Below are positions 26,544 through 36,245 of a DNA stretch of 64,000 nt, piece by piece (positions within the stretch are counted from its first letter, which is position 1; each line of letters begins with the position of its first letter). The DNA comes from Neokomagataea tanensis (GTDB taxonomy: Bacteria > Pseudomonadota > Alphaproteobacteria > Acetobacterales > Acetobacteraceae), in assembly GCF_006542335.1 (NCBI RefSeq), contig NZ_CP032485.1:1312501-1376500 (forward strand). Reading direction: 5' to 3'. Position numbers and translations under genes: made by a program. Below the pieces are notes generated by a model that was not told the origin of the DNA, did no database searches, and worked only from the letters and a program-made list of their open reading frames with translations.

Positions 26544-27743
26544 ATGCTTTCTTTTGAAAAGAATTCACCCCGTTCCACGAAGGGAACGCTTGATTTAGGC
26601 CTGTCCATCTGGAGAGGTTTTTCGTTGCTGAGCGTGCCTTTGGTGCTCGCTGGGTGCGATAAGAAACCTGCTGCGCAACAGCCCCCGCCGCAGCCAGTGG
26701 TTGTCCATACTGTCAAAACCCAGCCGGTATCGCTCGATACGGCACTGCCCGGCCGTGTTGATGCTGTTGAGCAGGGTGAGATTCGCCCGCAGGTTAGCGG
26801 CGTGATCGTCTCGCGCAATTTCGAGCAGGGTGCAGAAATTAAAGCTGGGCAGCAATTGTTCCAGATTTATGCAGCGCCTTACCAAGCGGCTTACGACCAA
26901 GCAAAGGCACAGTTGCAAAACGCTGAGGCTGCGGCAGTAAGGGCGCAAGGTCAGCTTCGCCGGTATGCACCGTTGGTGCGCGCGCATGCGATCAGTGACC
27001 AAGAATACGACAACACTTTGGCGGCTGCGCGTGAAGCTGCTGCGCAAGTTGCGCAGGCGAAAGCGAATGTTGAATCGGCTGCGGTGAACGTGCGCTACAC
27101 GCGTGTGCTTGCTCCAATTGATGGTCGCATCGGCCGTACGTTGTACACGCCAGGTGCGCTGGTGACCGCTAATCAGACACAGCCTATCGCTGTCGTCACG
27201 CGTTTGGACCCGATTTATGTTGACGTGAATCTGCCTGCTGCGGACATGCTGCGTTTGCGCCGTGAGTTGGCGAGTGGTCAGTTGCAACGTAATGGCGATG
27301 ATGCAGCGGTCCACCTTCAGTTGGAAGACAGCTCGACCTATTCTCAGGTTGGTAAGCTCGAATTATCCGAAGTCACGGTAGACCCATCCACCGGCACATT
27401 GGTCATGCGGGCAGTTTTCCCGAATCCCGATCGTTTGTTGATGCCGGGAATGTTTGTTCATGCCAGCATTCAAGAAGGTGTTGACCCTACGGGCATACTC
27501 GTTCCGCAGGTTGCGGTTGAACGTGACGCAAAGGGTAATCCCTTTGTCATGACTGTAGACAAGCAGAATGTTGTCGCGATGCGTCACGTCGAAGCTTCGC
27601 GCACGGTTGGTACAAACTGGCTGGTCACAAAGGGCTTGTCAGAAGGGGACCGTGTTGTAACCAGTGGCCTGCAAAAGATTCAGCCCGGCGCGAAAGTATC
27701 CCCGCAGGAAGAATCTGCTGAGTCCGCTGGAAAGGCGGAGTAA
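26544..27743 (+). CDS. RND efflux periplasmic adaptor (membrane fusion protein)
   Basis: AcrA/MexA-type lipoprotein adaptor, 399 residues, linking the inner-membrane pump to the outer-membrane channel. The signal ends LVLAGC. The first lipoyl half is GEIRPQVSGVIVSRNFEQGA (about 72-91), a coiled hairpin spans about 100-165 (AQLQNAEAAAVRAQGQLRR), and the second lipoyl half is TRVLAPIDGRIGRT. Beta-barrel and membrane-proximal parts follow (LIPQVAVERD-like region, GLSEGDRVVTSGLQKIQPG). The ATG at 26544 lacks a strong ribosome site. It is first in a three-gene pump operon, seven bases before the permease. Confidence 0.92.
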   Translation: MLSFEKNSPRSTKGTLDLGLSIWRGFSLLSVPLVLAGCDKKPAAQQPPPQPVVVHTVKTQPVSLDTALPGRVDAVEQGEIRPQVSGVIVSRNFEQGAEIKAGQQLFQIYAAPYQAAYDQAKAQLQNAEAAAVRAQGQLRRYAPLVRAHAISDQEYDNTLAAAREAAAQVAQAKANVESAAVNVRYTRVLAPIDGRIGRTLYTPGALVTANQTQPIAVVTRLDPIYVDVNLPAADMLRLRRELASGQLQRNGDDAAVHLQLEDSSTYSQVGKLELSEVTVDPSTGTLVMRAVFPNPDRLLMPGMFVHASIQEGVDPTGILVPQVAVERDAKGNPFVMTVDKQNVVAMRHVEASRTVGTNWLVTKGLSEGDRVVTSGLQKIQPGAKVSPQEESAESAGKAE

Positions 27744-27749
27744 GACACT

Positions 27750-30700
27750 ATGAACCTCTCTCGTTTCTTTATTGATCGACCGATTTTCGCATGGGTTATC
27801 GGTCTGATCATCATGCTGGTTGGTGGGGTGGCTATCACCCGCATGCCAATCGCGCAGTATCCGAGCATTGCTCCGCCGCAGATTGCTATTAGCGTAGCGT
27901 ATCCGGGCGCGTCTGCTGAGACGGTGAACAACACTGTTGTCCGCCCGATTTTGCAGCAAATGTACGGTCTGGACCATTTGGAATATCTATCGGCCTCGTC
28001 TTACGCGAGTGGTCAGATGGAAATTGACCTAACCTTTGAGCAGGGCACAAACCCTGACATTGCGCAGGTTCAGGTCCAGAACAAACTTCAGCTAGCCCAG
28101 CCTCGTTTGCCGCAGGAAGTGACCGCACAAGGTATTGCGGTAACCAAAGCGACCAAGAACTTCATGCTGGTAGCGGCTTTCATTTCCGAAGATGGCAGCA
28201 TGAGCGGCCAAGATATCTCGGATTATGTAGCGTCCAACATTTCGGATCCGCTTTCGCGTGTGTCTGGCGTAGGTGACCACACTTTGTTCGGTTCCGAATA
28301 TGCAATGCGTATTTGGTTGGACCCGGCAAAGCTGTTTAACTACAGCTTGACAGTCGGTGATGTTCAGAGTGCTATCTCAGCGCAGAACGTACAGGTTGCG
28401 TCTGGTGAGTTGGGCGGTCTGCCATCCAAGAAAGGTATCGGCTTCGATGCGACTATTCTTGGCCCAACGCGCTTTAGCAAGCCCGAGCAGTTTGAGCAGA
28501 TTCTTCTTAAAGTGCAGCAAGATGGCAGCCAAGTTCGTCTGAAGGATGTGGCGCAAGTTGAACTTGGAGCACAGAGCTATGCGCTGTCTTCAATGTACAA
28601 CAACCACCCTGCAGCAGCGATGGCATTGAAGCTTGCGCCTGGTGCCAACCAACTCAAAACGGCCTCGGCTGTGCGTGCGCGTATTGGTGAGTTAAGCCAA
28701 AACTTCCCACCCGGGCTGAAAGTTGTTTATCCGCTCGATACCGTACCGTTCATCACTCTTTCCATCCACGAAGTTATTGAAACATTGCTCGAAGCCATTG
28801 CTCTGGTTTTCGTAGTTATGTTGATCTTCCTGCAAAATTTCCGTGCCACGTTGATTCCAACAATTGCTGTTCCAGTTGTGTTGTTGGGAACATTCGGCCT
28901 GCTCTCCGCCATGGGATATGGCATTAACACGCTGACCATGCTTGCTATGGTGCTAGCCGTTGGCTTGTTGGTGGACGACGCGATTGTTGTCGTTGAGAAC
29001 GTCGAGCGCGTTATGAGCGAGAAGGGAATATCCCCTCGTGAAGCATCGCGCCAATCCATGGACGAAATTTCTGGTGCGCTGGTTGGTATCGTGCTGGTTT
29101 TGTCCGCTGTGTTCTTGCCAATGGCCGCGTTTGGCGGGTCTACCGGCGTTATTTACCGTCAGTTCTCCATTACCATCGTTGCAGCAATGTGGCTGTCGGT
29201 TCTGGTGGCGATGGTGATGACACCGGCATTGTGTGGAACAATGTTGAAGCCAACGCATAAAGCTCCTGAAAAGGGGCCTGCTGCTTGGTTTAACCGTAAC
29301 TTTGAGCGCCTGACGCGTGGTTACCTTGGCGGCGTTCGTCGCATGGTTGGCCGCCCTGTCTTGAGTATGATTGCTTTTCTTATTCTGACGGTTGGAGTGG
29401 TTTTCCTCTTTAACCGCGTGCCAGGCGGCTTCTTGCCGGATGAAGACCAAGGTATCATTTTCGGTCAGGTGACGATGCGCCCCGGTGCAACGGCTGCGCA
29501 GACTTCCGCCGTTAACCATCAGATCGCAGAATATGTACTGAAGAATTACGGGAAAACAGTGCAGTCTGTTTTCACGATGACGGGCTTTAGCTTTGCTGGC
29601 CAAGGACAAAGTGCGGGTGCGTTCTTTATCCGTATGAAGCCTTGGGATGAGCGCCCGGGATCGCAGAATACGACTATGACGGTTGCCCGTCAGGTCATGA
29701 TGCATTTCTGGATGAACCCGATGGCTCAGATCTTTGCCATCAACCCACCAGCAGTCATGGAATTGGGCAACGCGACAGGTTTTGACCTCGAGTTAGAAGA
29801 CACGGGGCATCTGGGCCACGATGCATTGCTGGCAGCGCGTAACCAAGTTCTTAAAGAAGCTGCTGGCGATTCACTGCTGCAAGCTGTGCGTCCGCTCGGC
29901 ATGGAAGATGCGCCGCAATTTGCAATGGAAATTAACCGCGAGCGTGCGAATGCTCTCGGACTGTCCAACGCGGATATCAACACGACGGTACAAGGCGCGT
30001 TTGGTTCAACCTACGTCAACCAGTTTATGCGTAATGACCGTGTAAAGCAGGTCTACGTTCAGGGTGGTGACTGGGCGCGTATGACGCCTGAAGATCTCAA
30101 CCGTTGGTACGTTCGTAACGCTTCGGGTACGATGGTTCCGCTTAATGCCTTCGTTGAAGGGCATTGGGTCAGCGGCCCGCAGAAGGTCGAAGACTATAAC
30201 GGCATGAACTCTTATGAGATTCAGGGTCAGCCAGCGCCGGGTGCAAGCTCTGGCCAAGCTATGGGTGAGATGGAAAAAATCCTTTCCCACCTGCCGCATG
30301 GTGTCAGCTACGAGTGGACAGGCCTGTCATACGAGCAGTTAGCATCAGCAGGGGCGACCGGGCCGCTTTATGTTCTTGCTTCGATTGTCATCTTGTTGTG
30401 CTTGGCTGCATTGTACGAAAGCTGGGCAGTTCCACTGTCGGTAATGTTGGTGTTGCCTTTGGGTGTGCTTGGGGCGATTGCCGCAACATTGGGACGTGGC
30501 CTTAACAACGACGTTTACTTCCAGGTTGGTCTTTTGACCACGGTTGGTCTTTCTGTGAAGAACGCGATCCTGATCGTTGAATTTGCGAAAACCTTCTTTG
30601 AAGAAGGCCGCTCTTTAGAAGAAGCGGTTCTGGAAGCAGGGCGGGAGCGTCTGCGCCCGATTTTGATGACGTCAATCGCATTCGTCTGCGGTGTTTTCCC

Positions 30701-30926
30701 ACTGGCGATTGCGACAGGTGCAGGCTCAGCAGCGCGTGTTGCGATTGGTACATGCGTGGTTGGCGGTATGCTTTCAGCAACGCTTCTGGCGGTGTATTTC
30801 GTACCTGTCTTCTTCGTTGTCGTTCTGCGGCTATTCCGCGTGAAGCCTATCAAGGATCGCGAGGACCCGTACGCTCATTTGGATGAGAATGCTGATATGT
30901 CCGCACATGGGGAGCACGGCGCATGA
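27750..30926 (+). CDS. RND multidrug efflux permease (AcrB/MexB type, HAE1)
   Basis: Proton-driven inner-membrane drug exporter, 1058 residues, the standard length. It starts MNLSRFFIDRPIFAWVIG. The transmembrane region of the first half contains LVDDAIVVVENVERVM, including the essential Asp pair region in TM4, and the second half has LTTVGLSVKNAILIVEFAK with the conserved Lys. Porter-domain motifs such as VSYPGASAETV-like and GGFLPDEDQG are present. The stop overlaps the outer-membrane factor gene. The drug range cannot be read from the sequence. Confidence 0.96.
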   Translation: MNLSRFFIDRPIFAWVIGLIIMLVGGVAITRMPIAQYPSIAPPQIAISVAYPGASAETVNNTVVRPILQQMYGLDHLEYLSASSYASGQMEIDLTFEQGTNPDIAQVQVQNKLQLAQPRLPQEVTAQGIAVTKATKNFMLVAAFISEDGSMSGQDISDYVASNISDPLSRVSGVGDHTLFGSEYAMRIWLDPAKLFNYSLTVGDVQSAISAQNVQVASGELGGLPSKKGIGFDATILGPTRFSKPEQFEQILLKVQQDGSQVRLKDVAQVELGAQSYALSSMYNNHPAAAMALKLAPGANQLKTASAVRARIGELSQNFPPGLKVVYPLDTVPFITLSIHEVIETLLEAIALVFVVMLIFLQNFRATLIPTIAVPVVLLGTFGLLSAMGYGINTLTMLAMVLAVGLLVDDAIVVVENVERVMSEKGISPREASRQSMDEISGALVGIVLVLSAVFLPMAAFGGSTGVIYRQFSITIVAAMWLSVLVAMVMTPALCGTMLKPTHKAPEKGPAAWFNRNFERLTRGYLGGVRRMVGRPVLSMIAFLILTVGVVFLFNRVPGGFLPDEDQGIIFGQVTMRPGATAAQTSAVNHQIAEYVLKNYGKTVQSVFTMTGFSFAGQGQSAGAFFIRMKPWDERPGSQNTTMTVARQVMMHFWMNPMAQIFAINPPAVMELGNATGFDLELEDTGHLGHDALLAARNQVLKEAAGDSLLQAVRPLGMEDAPQFAMEINRERANALGLSNADINTTVQGAFGSTYVNQFMRNDRVKQVYVQGGDWARMTPEDLNRWYVRNASGTMVPLNAFVEGHWVSGPQKVEDYNGMNSYEIQGQPAPGASSGQAMGEMEKILSHLPHGVSYEWTGLSYEQLASAGATGPLYVLASIVILLCLAALYESWAVPLSVMLVLPLGVLGAIAATLGRGLNNDVYFQVGLLTTVGLSVKNAILIVEFAKTFFEEGRSLEEAVLEAGRERLRPILMTSIAFVCGVFPLAIATGAGSAARVAIGTCVVGGMLSATLLAVYFVPVFFVVVLRLFRVKPIKDREDPYAHLDENADMSAHGEHGA

Positions 30927-32395
30927 AAATCCGTCTTGGACTTGCCGCGCTGTTGATGCTGTCAAGCTGCAACATGGCGCCTGATTACCACCGTCCTGCA
31001 TCAAGTGTGCAGGACGCGTACCCCGCAGATACTGGCGTGAAAAGCGTCAAGGCGGCAGCGCAGGTGGCTGATCTTGGATGGCAGGATTTCTTCACCGATC
31101 CACGCCTAAAAGCGTTGATTGCCCTGGCTCTTCAGAATAATCGTGACCTTGCTGCTCAGGCCGCAGCTGTTGCTGAAGCGCAAGGGCAGTACGAGGTGCA
31201 GCATGCATCGTTGTTTCCGCCAATTTCGGTTGGTGGTAGCGGCCTGTTTATGTCTCCGTCCGACACGGCTGGTTTTGCCTTTGCACCAGGTTCCGGCCGG
31301 AGCATAGGAACGCTGCGCTTCTTCCAGACCTCTATTGGTTTCTCATCATATGAAATCGATTTGTGGGGACGGATCCGCAACCTGTCACGCCAAGAAGCTG
31401 AAGCAGCTTTGAACACCGCTGAAAATGCGCGTAATTTGCTCATCACAACGGTCGGGCAGGTCGCAACGACCTACATCCAATGGTTGGGTGATCGTGAGTT
31501 GCTGCGTGTGACACAGGGCACTCTGGCTTCCCAGCAGCATACTTTGTCTTTGACGCAGATGGCTTTTGACCATGGCGAGACTGATGCGCTGACATTGGCG
31601 CAGGTACGCACGCAGGTTGAGCAGGCAGCAGCGAACGAAGCGCAGTACCAGCGGGCTGTTGCAATGGACGAGCATGCTCTGCAACTGGTTGTTGGTACGC
31701 CGCTGCCTGCAACCCTGCCAGCGCCTGCACCATTTGGTGCCCAGACGATGTTGAGCGATTTGCCAGCGGGTTTGCCATCAGATCTGATGTTGCAACGCCC
31801 GGATATTCAGGCAGCTGAGCACACGTTGCTGGGGGCGAATGCCAGCATTGGCGCTGCACGGGCGGCCTTCTATCCGCGTGTTACGTTGACGGCTTCTGAA
31901 GGTACAAGCGCCCTACAGTTCCGTCATCTGTTCACGCCGGGTGCTGAAACGTGGTCCATTGCTCCATCAATCTCACTACCTATTTTCACGTGGGGCCAAA
32001 ACTCGGGCAATCTGCATATAGCCAAGGCACGCGCTTTGCAGTCGGCCGCGCAGTACCAAAAAACTGTGCAGACTGCATTCCGCGAAGTGTCGGATGCTTT
32101 GACGGCACGTGAGACTTACACGGCGCAAGAAAAGCATTTGGCGAACTTGGTCCAGCAGTCTCAAAGTGCGTATGACCTTGCAATGATGCGTTATCATGCG
32201 GGCATAGACAGCTACCTTACGGCGCTGGAGCAGCAGCGGACCCTGTATCAGGCGCAGCAGAACCATATTACGGTTCAAGCGGCGCGGTTTGCTAACTTGG
32301 TCACCGTGTACCGTGCTTTGGGGGGTGGCTGGAGTGCGAAAACAGTTTCGCCTAAAGTAGAAGGCCCTGCACAGGTCAAGACAGTAAGCCGATAG
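30923..32395 (+). CDS. RND outer-membrane factor lipoprotein (OprM/NodT family)
   Basis: TolC-like trimeric outer-membrane channel, 490 residues. The lipoprotein signal is LLMLSSC, followed by the classic NMAPDYHRPA opening. Two OEP repeats follow, each helical with a short beta part: SSYEIDLWGRIRNLSRQEAEA in the first and LMLQRPDIQAAEHTLLGANA in the second. It overlaps the permease gene by four bases and completes the tripartite pump. Confidence 0.94.
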   Translation: MKIRLGLAALLMLSSCNMAPDYHRPASSVQDAYPADTGVKSVKAAAQVADLGWQDFFTDPRLKALIALALQNNRDLAAQAAAVAEAQGQYEVQHASLFPPISVGGSGLFMSPSDTAGFAFAPGSGRSIGTLRFFQTSIGFSSYEIDLWGRIRNLSRQEAEAALNTAENARNLLITTVGQVATTYIQWLGDRELLRVTQGTLASQQHTLSLTQMAFDHGETDALTLAQVRTQVEQAAANEAQYQRAVAMDEHALQLVVGTPLPATLPAPAPFGAQTMLSDLPAGLPSDLMLQRPDIQAAEHTLLGANASIGAARAAFYPRVTLTASEGTSALQFRHLFTPGAETWSIAPSISLPIFTWGQNSGNLHIAKARALQSAAQYQKTVQTAFREVSDALTARETYTAQEKHLANLVQQSQSAYDLAMMRYHAGIDSYLTALEQQRTLYQAQQNHITVQAARFANLVTVYRALGGGWSAKTVSPKVEGPAQVKTVSR

Positions 32396-32422
32396 GTTTA
32401 CGTCTTAAGATTGGAGAACACT

Positions 32423-32788
32423 TTGCGTAGAGTTAATTTTCTTCCTTTGGCGGCTGTATCCGGCTTTTGCTTTATGATGGCAATGTGCGGCCCAGCGCGT
32501 GCGCAAAGTGCCGATGATGATGGCCCAAGCAAGCCTAACATGCACCAGTTGTATCGCAGCTCGTCATTACCTAAGAACCACGCGGATTTCAGCCGTTTTA
32601 CTTATCGCCCACCGGGGGATAAAGTTATTGAACAGCCTGATGCCTTCCGTTTGTTGTTCCGTACAAAAGACGGAAAGCCTGATGGCTGGGCTGAGCGCCG
32701 TGGCGATTCGGTTTTCTACTACGACAAAAACGGAAAAATTATGCGGGTGCAGCCTTTGAAGGCGGATATGACACCTTCAAACGAGTAG
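32423..32788 (+). CDS. Small exported protein at the end of the RND operon
   Basis: A 121-residue protein with a signal peptide (NFLPLAAVSGFCFMMAMCGPARAQS). TTG at 32423 has GGAG six bases upstream; TTG at 32411 is the other possibility. The mature part is small and polar, with FRLLFRTKDGKPDGWAERRG and SVFYYDKNGKIMRVQ, reminiscent of short periplasmic beta proteins. No family is recognised. It lies 27 bases after the outer-membrane factor and precedes the operon terminator, so it is probably co-expressed with the pump. Confidence 0.75.
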   Translation: MRRVNFLPLAAVSGFCFMMAMCGPARAQSADDDGPSKPNMHQLYRSSSLPKNHADFSRFTYRPPGDKVIEQPDAFRLLFRTKDGKPDGWAERRGDSVFYYDKNGKIMRVQPLKADMTPSNE

Positions 32789-32814
32789 AACTCTAGCACT
32801 CGTTAGATTTTTTA

Positions 32815-32848
32815 GCCCGTTCCGCAGCATTGCGGGGCGGGTTTTTTT
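32815..32848 (+). terminator. Rho-independent terminator of the RND operon
   Basis: Stem CCCG...CGGG with inner CCGC/GCGG, followed by seven T residues, 27 bases after the last operon stop. Confidence 0.8.
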
Positions 32849-32885
32849 GTGCCTTGGCTGTGTGTTACGGATTGTCACTCTTAGT

Positions 32886-32900
32886 TGATAAAAATTATCA
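32886..32900. promoter_or_regulatory. Fur-like palindrome upstream of the siderophore receptor
   Basis: TGATAA-AAA-TTATCA is a perfect 6-3-6 palindrome, about 100 bases before the receptor start. It resembles the core of an iron-responsive Fur box, fitting an iron-regulated TonB receptor. Confidence 0.5.
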
Positions 32901-33000
32901 GTTGCAACAAATGGAAAAAATTTCTAAGAAGCCAGCCTCTTTATGTCGCTGCATAAACTTTTTTTTATGGCTCGCTACGAGCGCTGAATGAGTGAAACGA

Positions 33001-35328
33001 ATGTCCAATAAAATGCCTGATTTCAGTCTGTTCACGGCCAAGGGTCACGCGCAGGAAACACCGCGTCAGTGGCAAACGCTTGCTATGCTGGCTATGGGGG
33101 CGGGTCTGGCTCATGTTGGACAAACTGCTGAAGCCCATGACATGGATGCTGCCAATGCGTCAGCTTCGGCTATTTCGCTTTCGACCGTGCGTGTCCATAG
33201 CCAGACAGATGTGAATTCAAGCAATGTTCAGGATAAAGCTCTGGGTATTCGCCGGATGCCGGGTACAGTGCACGATACGCCTCAGACAATTAACGTCGTA
33301 CCAAAAGAACTTATTTCAGAACAAAAAGACTATACGCTTGAGCAGGCGCTAGAAAATGTTCCGGGCATTACACTCTCCACCGGGGAGGGAGCTGGTGGTT
33401 TGAATGGTAGCCAGTTCCGTATTCGTGGTCAGCAGGCGCGTGGCGATGTTTACGTCAATGGTCTGAAGGATTTTGGAACATACACACGCGACATGTTCAA
33501 TACGGAGAGTGTTGAGGTCATCAAAGGCGCGAGCGGCAATTATTTTGGCGCAGGCAATGTGGGCGGTGTAATTAATCAAAACCTCAAAAAAGCAAATTTG
33601 CACAACGAGATTGATGCGGAACAGGCCATTGGTAGTGGCATGCAATACCGTGGTACTTTGGATATTAATCGCGCTCTGGGTGAGCATGCAGCGTTGCGTA
33701 TTAACGGCATGTACAACAAGCAGGATATTGTAAACCGCAACAATCTTTTCTCGGATCGGTATGGCGTTGCGGCTGATTTAGGGCTGGGTCTACATACGGA
33801 CACAACCTGGCACCTAAACTATCAATGGCTGAAGGGCCGTGAAGTCCCGGATTACGGTGTGCCCATGTTGCTCATTAACGGTGCGCCAACGTCGGCAACG
33901 GGTAAGTATGCGCCGATTACAGAGTACGGTCTTTCACCAAAAACTACATATGCGCGGAGTTTTGATAAGAACAATACGGATGTGCATATGCTGACATCCA
34001 GTCTTTCGTCGCGGCTCACGGCGTTTTTGGACGTGAGCAACGACACGCGTTTTAGTCACTACCATCGCCTCACATCCGCTACTGCTGTCAGCACATGCGG
34101 AACGACCACAAATTGTGCAGCACCGTTTTTCAGGGGGCAAAATCCCAACTTGCCCTACGGTGCGGGCGGTGGATTGGCTTATGACCAAGATGGTTATGGT
34201 GTGCAAAACATCTCGATGCTGCATGCTAATGTCAGCACATGGCGGTTCTCTCACGATGTTCGTGCTGGCGTAGATATTAATTATAACCGTGATGCCCGCA
34301 TCTTGGGAACGTACGTGAACCGTGTGAATAATCAGAAGCTGATTAACCCACAATATGACTATTCCAACGTAAGTATTACGTTTCCTTCAACGGGAACGCG
34401 TATCACGGGATTTCGTGATTTAGGTTTATTCATCTCGGACCGTATCGCGCTGACGAAGCACGTGATGGTTTCCGGTGCTGTTCGGTGGGATTCCTTTGAG
34501 AGCACGTATTGGAATGCAATGACGGCCAATCGTGGAACGCAATCCCAGAAGTCAGACCGTTTCAGCCCTTCTGCCAACCTTATTTATAACTTCAATGATG
34601 CGATCAATGCGTATTTTACGTATTCTCGTAGCTATAAACCTGTTGGTGCAGATGGTTCATCCCTCGTTGTTCTATCGGAGGGAAATGGAGATGTTGCTGC
34701 GAACGGACGTGACCTCAGCCCCCAGCGTAGTGATCTGTACGAAGTGGGGGCCAAAGCCGATCTTTTGCAGAAGCGACTTGGCCTGACTGCGGCACTCTAC
34801 AAAATTAATCAGAACCGTTCTTTTGCCTATGATCCACTTGGGAACCTTATTGTTGGTTCTTTGGATTCTGGATCGGGCCGTCGGACGCACGGTGTGGAGC
34901 TTAGTGCAACAGGGCAGATCACGCGCGATTGGGGCATTTACGCGAATTACGCTTACATGGCGGGAAAAGTCCGGGATAGCGCGCTGTACGACGGAAAAAG
35001 AGCACCACAGCTGCCGCGCAACAATTTTTCTATTTTCACAACCTATGACCTGAGCCGTCTGCTGCTGGGGCAGGAAAAGGGTGATCTGCTTATCGGTGGT
35101 GGTGCGCGTTATAACAGTGCTTATTTTGCAAATGAATCCAACAATGCCCGCGTCCCGTATGGCTTCTCGCTGAACACAATGATGTCTTACAAAATTGGAC
35201 GTTACCGGGTGCAGTTTAACGCGAACAACCTGACCAATCATGTGAATTATAGCTCGGCATTTTCCTTCGGACGGGCTGTACCGCAGTCGGGCCGGATATT
35301 CTTGGGGAACGTCGGCATCACGTTCTAA
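33001..35328 (+). CDS. TonB-dependent siderophore receptor (Fiu/catecholate type)
   Basis: Outer-membrane ferric-siderophore receptor, about 775 residues. After an N-terminal export region (about 1-45), the plug domain shows DTPQTINVVPKELISEQ, LEQALENVPGITLSTGEG, FRIRGQQARGDVYVNGL and VEVIKGASGNYFG. The 22-strand barrel ends in GNVGITF with a terminal Phe. There is no FecA-type signalling extension. ATG 33001 is used; GTG 32992 is also in frame and neither has a strong ribosome site. A Fur-like palindrome lies upstream. The siderophore is probably of catecholate or monomeric type, but specificity cannot be fixed. Confidence 0.87.
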   Translation: MSNKMPDFSLFTAKGHAQETPRQWQTLAMLAMGAGLAHVGQTAEAHDMDAANASASAISLSTVRVHSQTDVNSSNVQDKALGIRRMPGTVHDTPQTINVVPKELISEQKDYTLEQALENVPGITLSTGEGAGGLNGSQFRIRGQQARGDVYVNGLKDFGTYTRDMFNTESVEVIKGASGNYFGAGNVGGVINQNLKKANLHNEIDAEQAIGSGMQYRGTLDINRALGEHAALRINGMYNKQDIVNRNNLFSDRYGVAADLGLGLHTDTTWHLNYQWLKGREVPDYGVPMLLINGAPTSATGKYAPITEYGLSPKTTYARSFDKNNTDVHMLTSSLSSRLTAFLDVSNDTRFSHYHRLTSATAVSTCGTTTNCAAPFFRGQNPNLPYGAGGGLAYDQDGYGVQNISMLHANVSTWRFSHDVRAGVDINYNRDARILGTYVNRVNNQKLINPQYDYSNVSITFPSTGTRITGFRDLGLFISDRIALTKHVMVSGAVRWDSFESTYWNAMTANRGTQSQKSDRFSPSANLIYNFNDAINAYFTYSRSYKPVGADGSSLVVLSEGNGDVAANGRDLSPQRSDLYEVGAKADLLQKRLGLTAALYKINQNRSFAYDPLGNLIVGSLDSGSGRRTHGVELSATGQITRDWGIYANYAYMAGKVRDSALYDGKRAPQLPRNNFSIFTTYDLSRLLLGQEKGDLLIGGGARYNSAYFANESNNARVPYGFSLNTMMSYKIGRYRVQFNANNLTNHVNYSSAFSFGRAVPQSGRIFLGNVGITF

Positions 35329-35341
35329 CGCAGCGAAGTGC

Positions 35342-35362
35342 GCGCTTGATTAAAACAAGCGC
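35342..35362 (+). terminator. Possible terminator of the siderophore receptor gene
   Basis: GCGCTTG and CAAGCGC form a 7-base stem with a 7-base loop, 14 bases after the stop. A GTTTTAAA stretch comes slightly later, so the T tract is offset. Confidence 0.35.
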
Positions 35363-35498
35363 AGCACGCCGTTTTAAATGTGCGCTGCAGAGGCAGAATG
35401 CTGCGATTCAGTGGTAAAAAATGACGATACGCGGCACTATCCGGAAGAGCGTATGATTGGGTATTTGCTCCATTCATACGGGCTATAGGGAGCATGTC

Positions 35499-35726
35499 AT
35501 GCCGCATATCGTTGTAAAATTATGGCCGGGTAAATCAGAGCAGCAAAAGCAGGAACTAGCAGAGGCACTGTCTCGGGACGTGATCCGGATTTTGGGCAGT
35601 AAGGAAAGATCTGTTTCAGTCGGGATTGAAGAAATTGCGCCAGATGATTGGCACGACGAGGTTTATAACCCTGATATCAGCGCAAAGCAGGCCTTACTCT
35701 ACAAAAAGCCTGGTTATTCGATGTAA
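35499..35726 (+). CDS. pptA: PptA-like 4-oxalocrotonate tautomerase family protein
   Basis: Small tautomerase of 75 residues. After removal of Met, Pro1 (MPHIVVKLWPG) is the catalytic base. The mid motif SKERSVSVGIEEI and the C-terminal KKPGYSM closely recall E. coli PptA (YdcE). ATG 35499 is chosen, with AGGGAG upstream, because the family requires Pro immediately after Met; the 14-residue upstream extension is spurious. The physiological substrate is unknown. Confidence 0.87.
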   Translation: MPHIVVKLWPGKSEQQKQELAEALSRDVIRILGSKERSVSVGIEEIAPDDWHDEVYNPDISAKQALLYKKPGYSM

Positions 35727-35732
35727 TGAGCG

Positions 35733-35767
35733 ATGGCAGGCCGATGAGAGCCTGCCATTTGTATTTT
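35733..35767. terminator. Terminator between convergent pptA and ribH
   Basis: ATGGCAGGC (35733-35741) pairs perfectly with GCCTGCCAT (35750-35758) around an eight-base loop and is followed by TTGTATTTT. It ends pptA and may also work for ribH. Confidence 0.75.
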
Positions 35768-36245
35768 AGGCGGAAACCGGAATATTACGCAAAAATGCTA
35801 CACTTTCGACGCAGGCAGCTGCGGCTTCACGGCCTTTGTTCTCAGCGTCTTTGCGTGAGCGAGCGATGGCCTGCTCTTCGGTATAGGTGGTGAGGATACC
35901 GAAAGCGATTGGTGTTTCAGTCGTGAGTTGGGCTTGCATGATGCCTATAGTCGCGCCGAGAGAGATGAACTCAAAATGCGCGGTATCGCCCTTAATGACA
36001 CAGCCAAGGCAAATAACGCCTTCATAGCGGCCCGATTTGGCAAGGCGCTGCGCCAGTAAGGGAAGTTCAAATGCGCCCGGGGCGTCATAGACATCGACAT
36101 CTGTGATGTCGCGTTCGCCGAGCCATTCCAGCGCGCCGTTTTTCAGGCCGCCGGTGATGTCGGTGTTAAAGCGACTGACAACCAAAGCGAGGCGCGGTGC
36201 AGGTGTCAGTTTCAGGTCCGGGGCAACGGGGATAGATTTGCTCAT
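35766..36245 (-). CDS. ribH: 6,7-dimethyl-8-ribityllumazine synthase RibH
   Basis: Condenses 5-amino-6-ribitylaminouracil with dihydroxybutanone phosphate, the penultimate step of riboflavin synthesis. 159 residues. Motifs include VVSRFNTDIT near the N-terminus, DVYDAPGAFELPLLAQ and CLGCVIKGDTAHFEFI, which form the active site. It is the last gene of the rib operon and overlaps ribBA by four bases. Confidence 0.96.
   Translation of the reverse strand: MSKSIPVAPDLKLTPAPRLALVVSRFNTDITGGLKNGALEWLGERDITDVDVYDAPGAFELPLLAQRLAKSGRYEGVICLGCVIKGDTAHFEFISLGATIGIMQAQLTTETPIAFGILTTYTEEQAIARSRKDAENKGREAAAACVESVAFLRNIPVSA

Noticed and set aside
28953..29705. 250-codon minus-strand frame within the RND permease gene
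   Set aside because: Antisense to highly conserved RND coding sequence; His/Arg/Asn-rich composition; no ribosome site.
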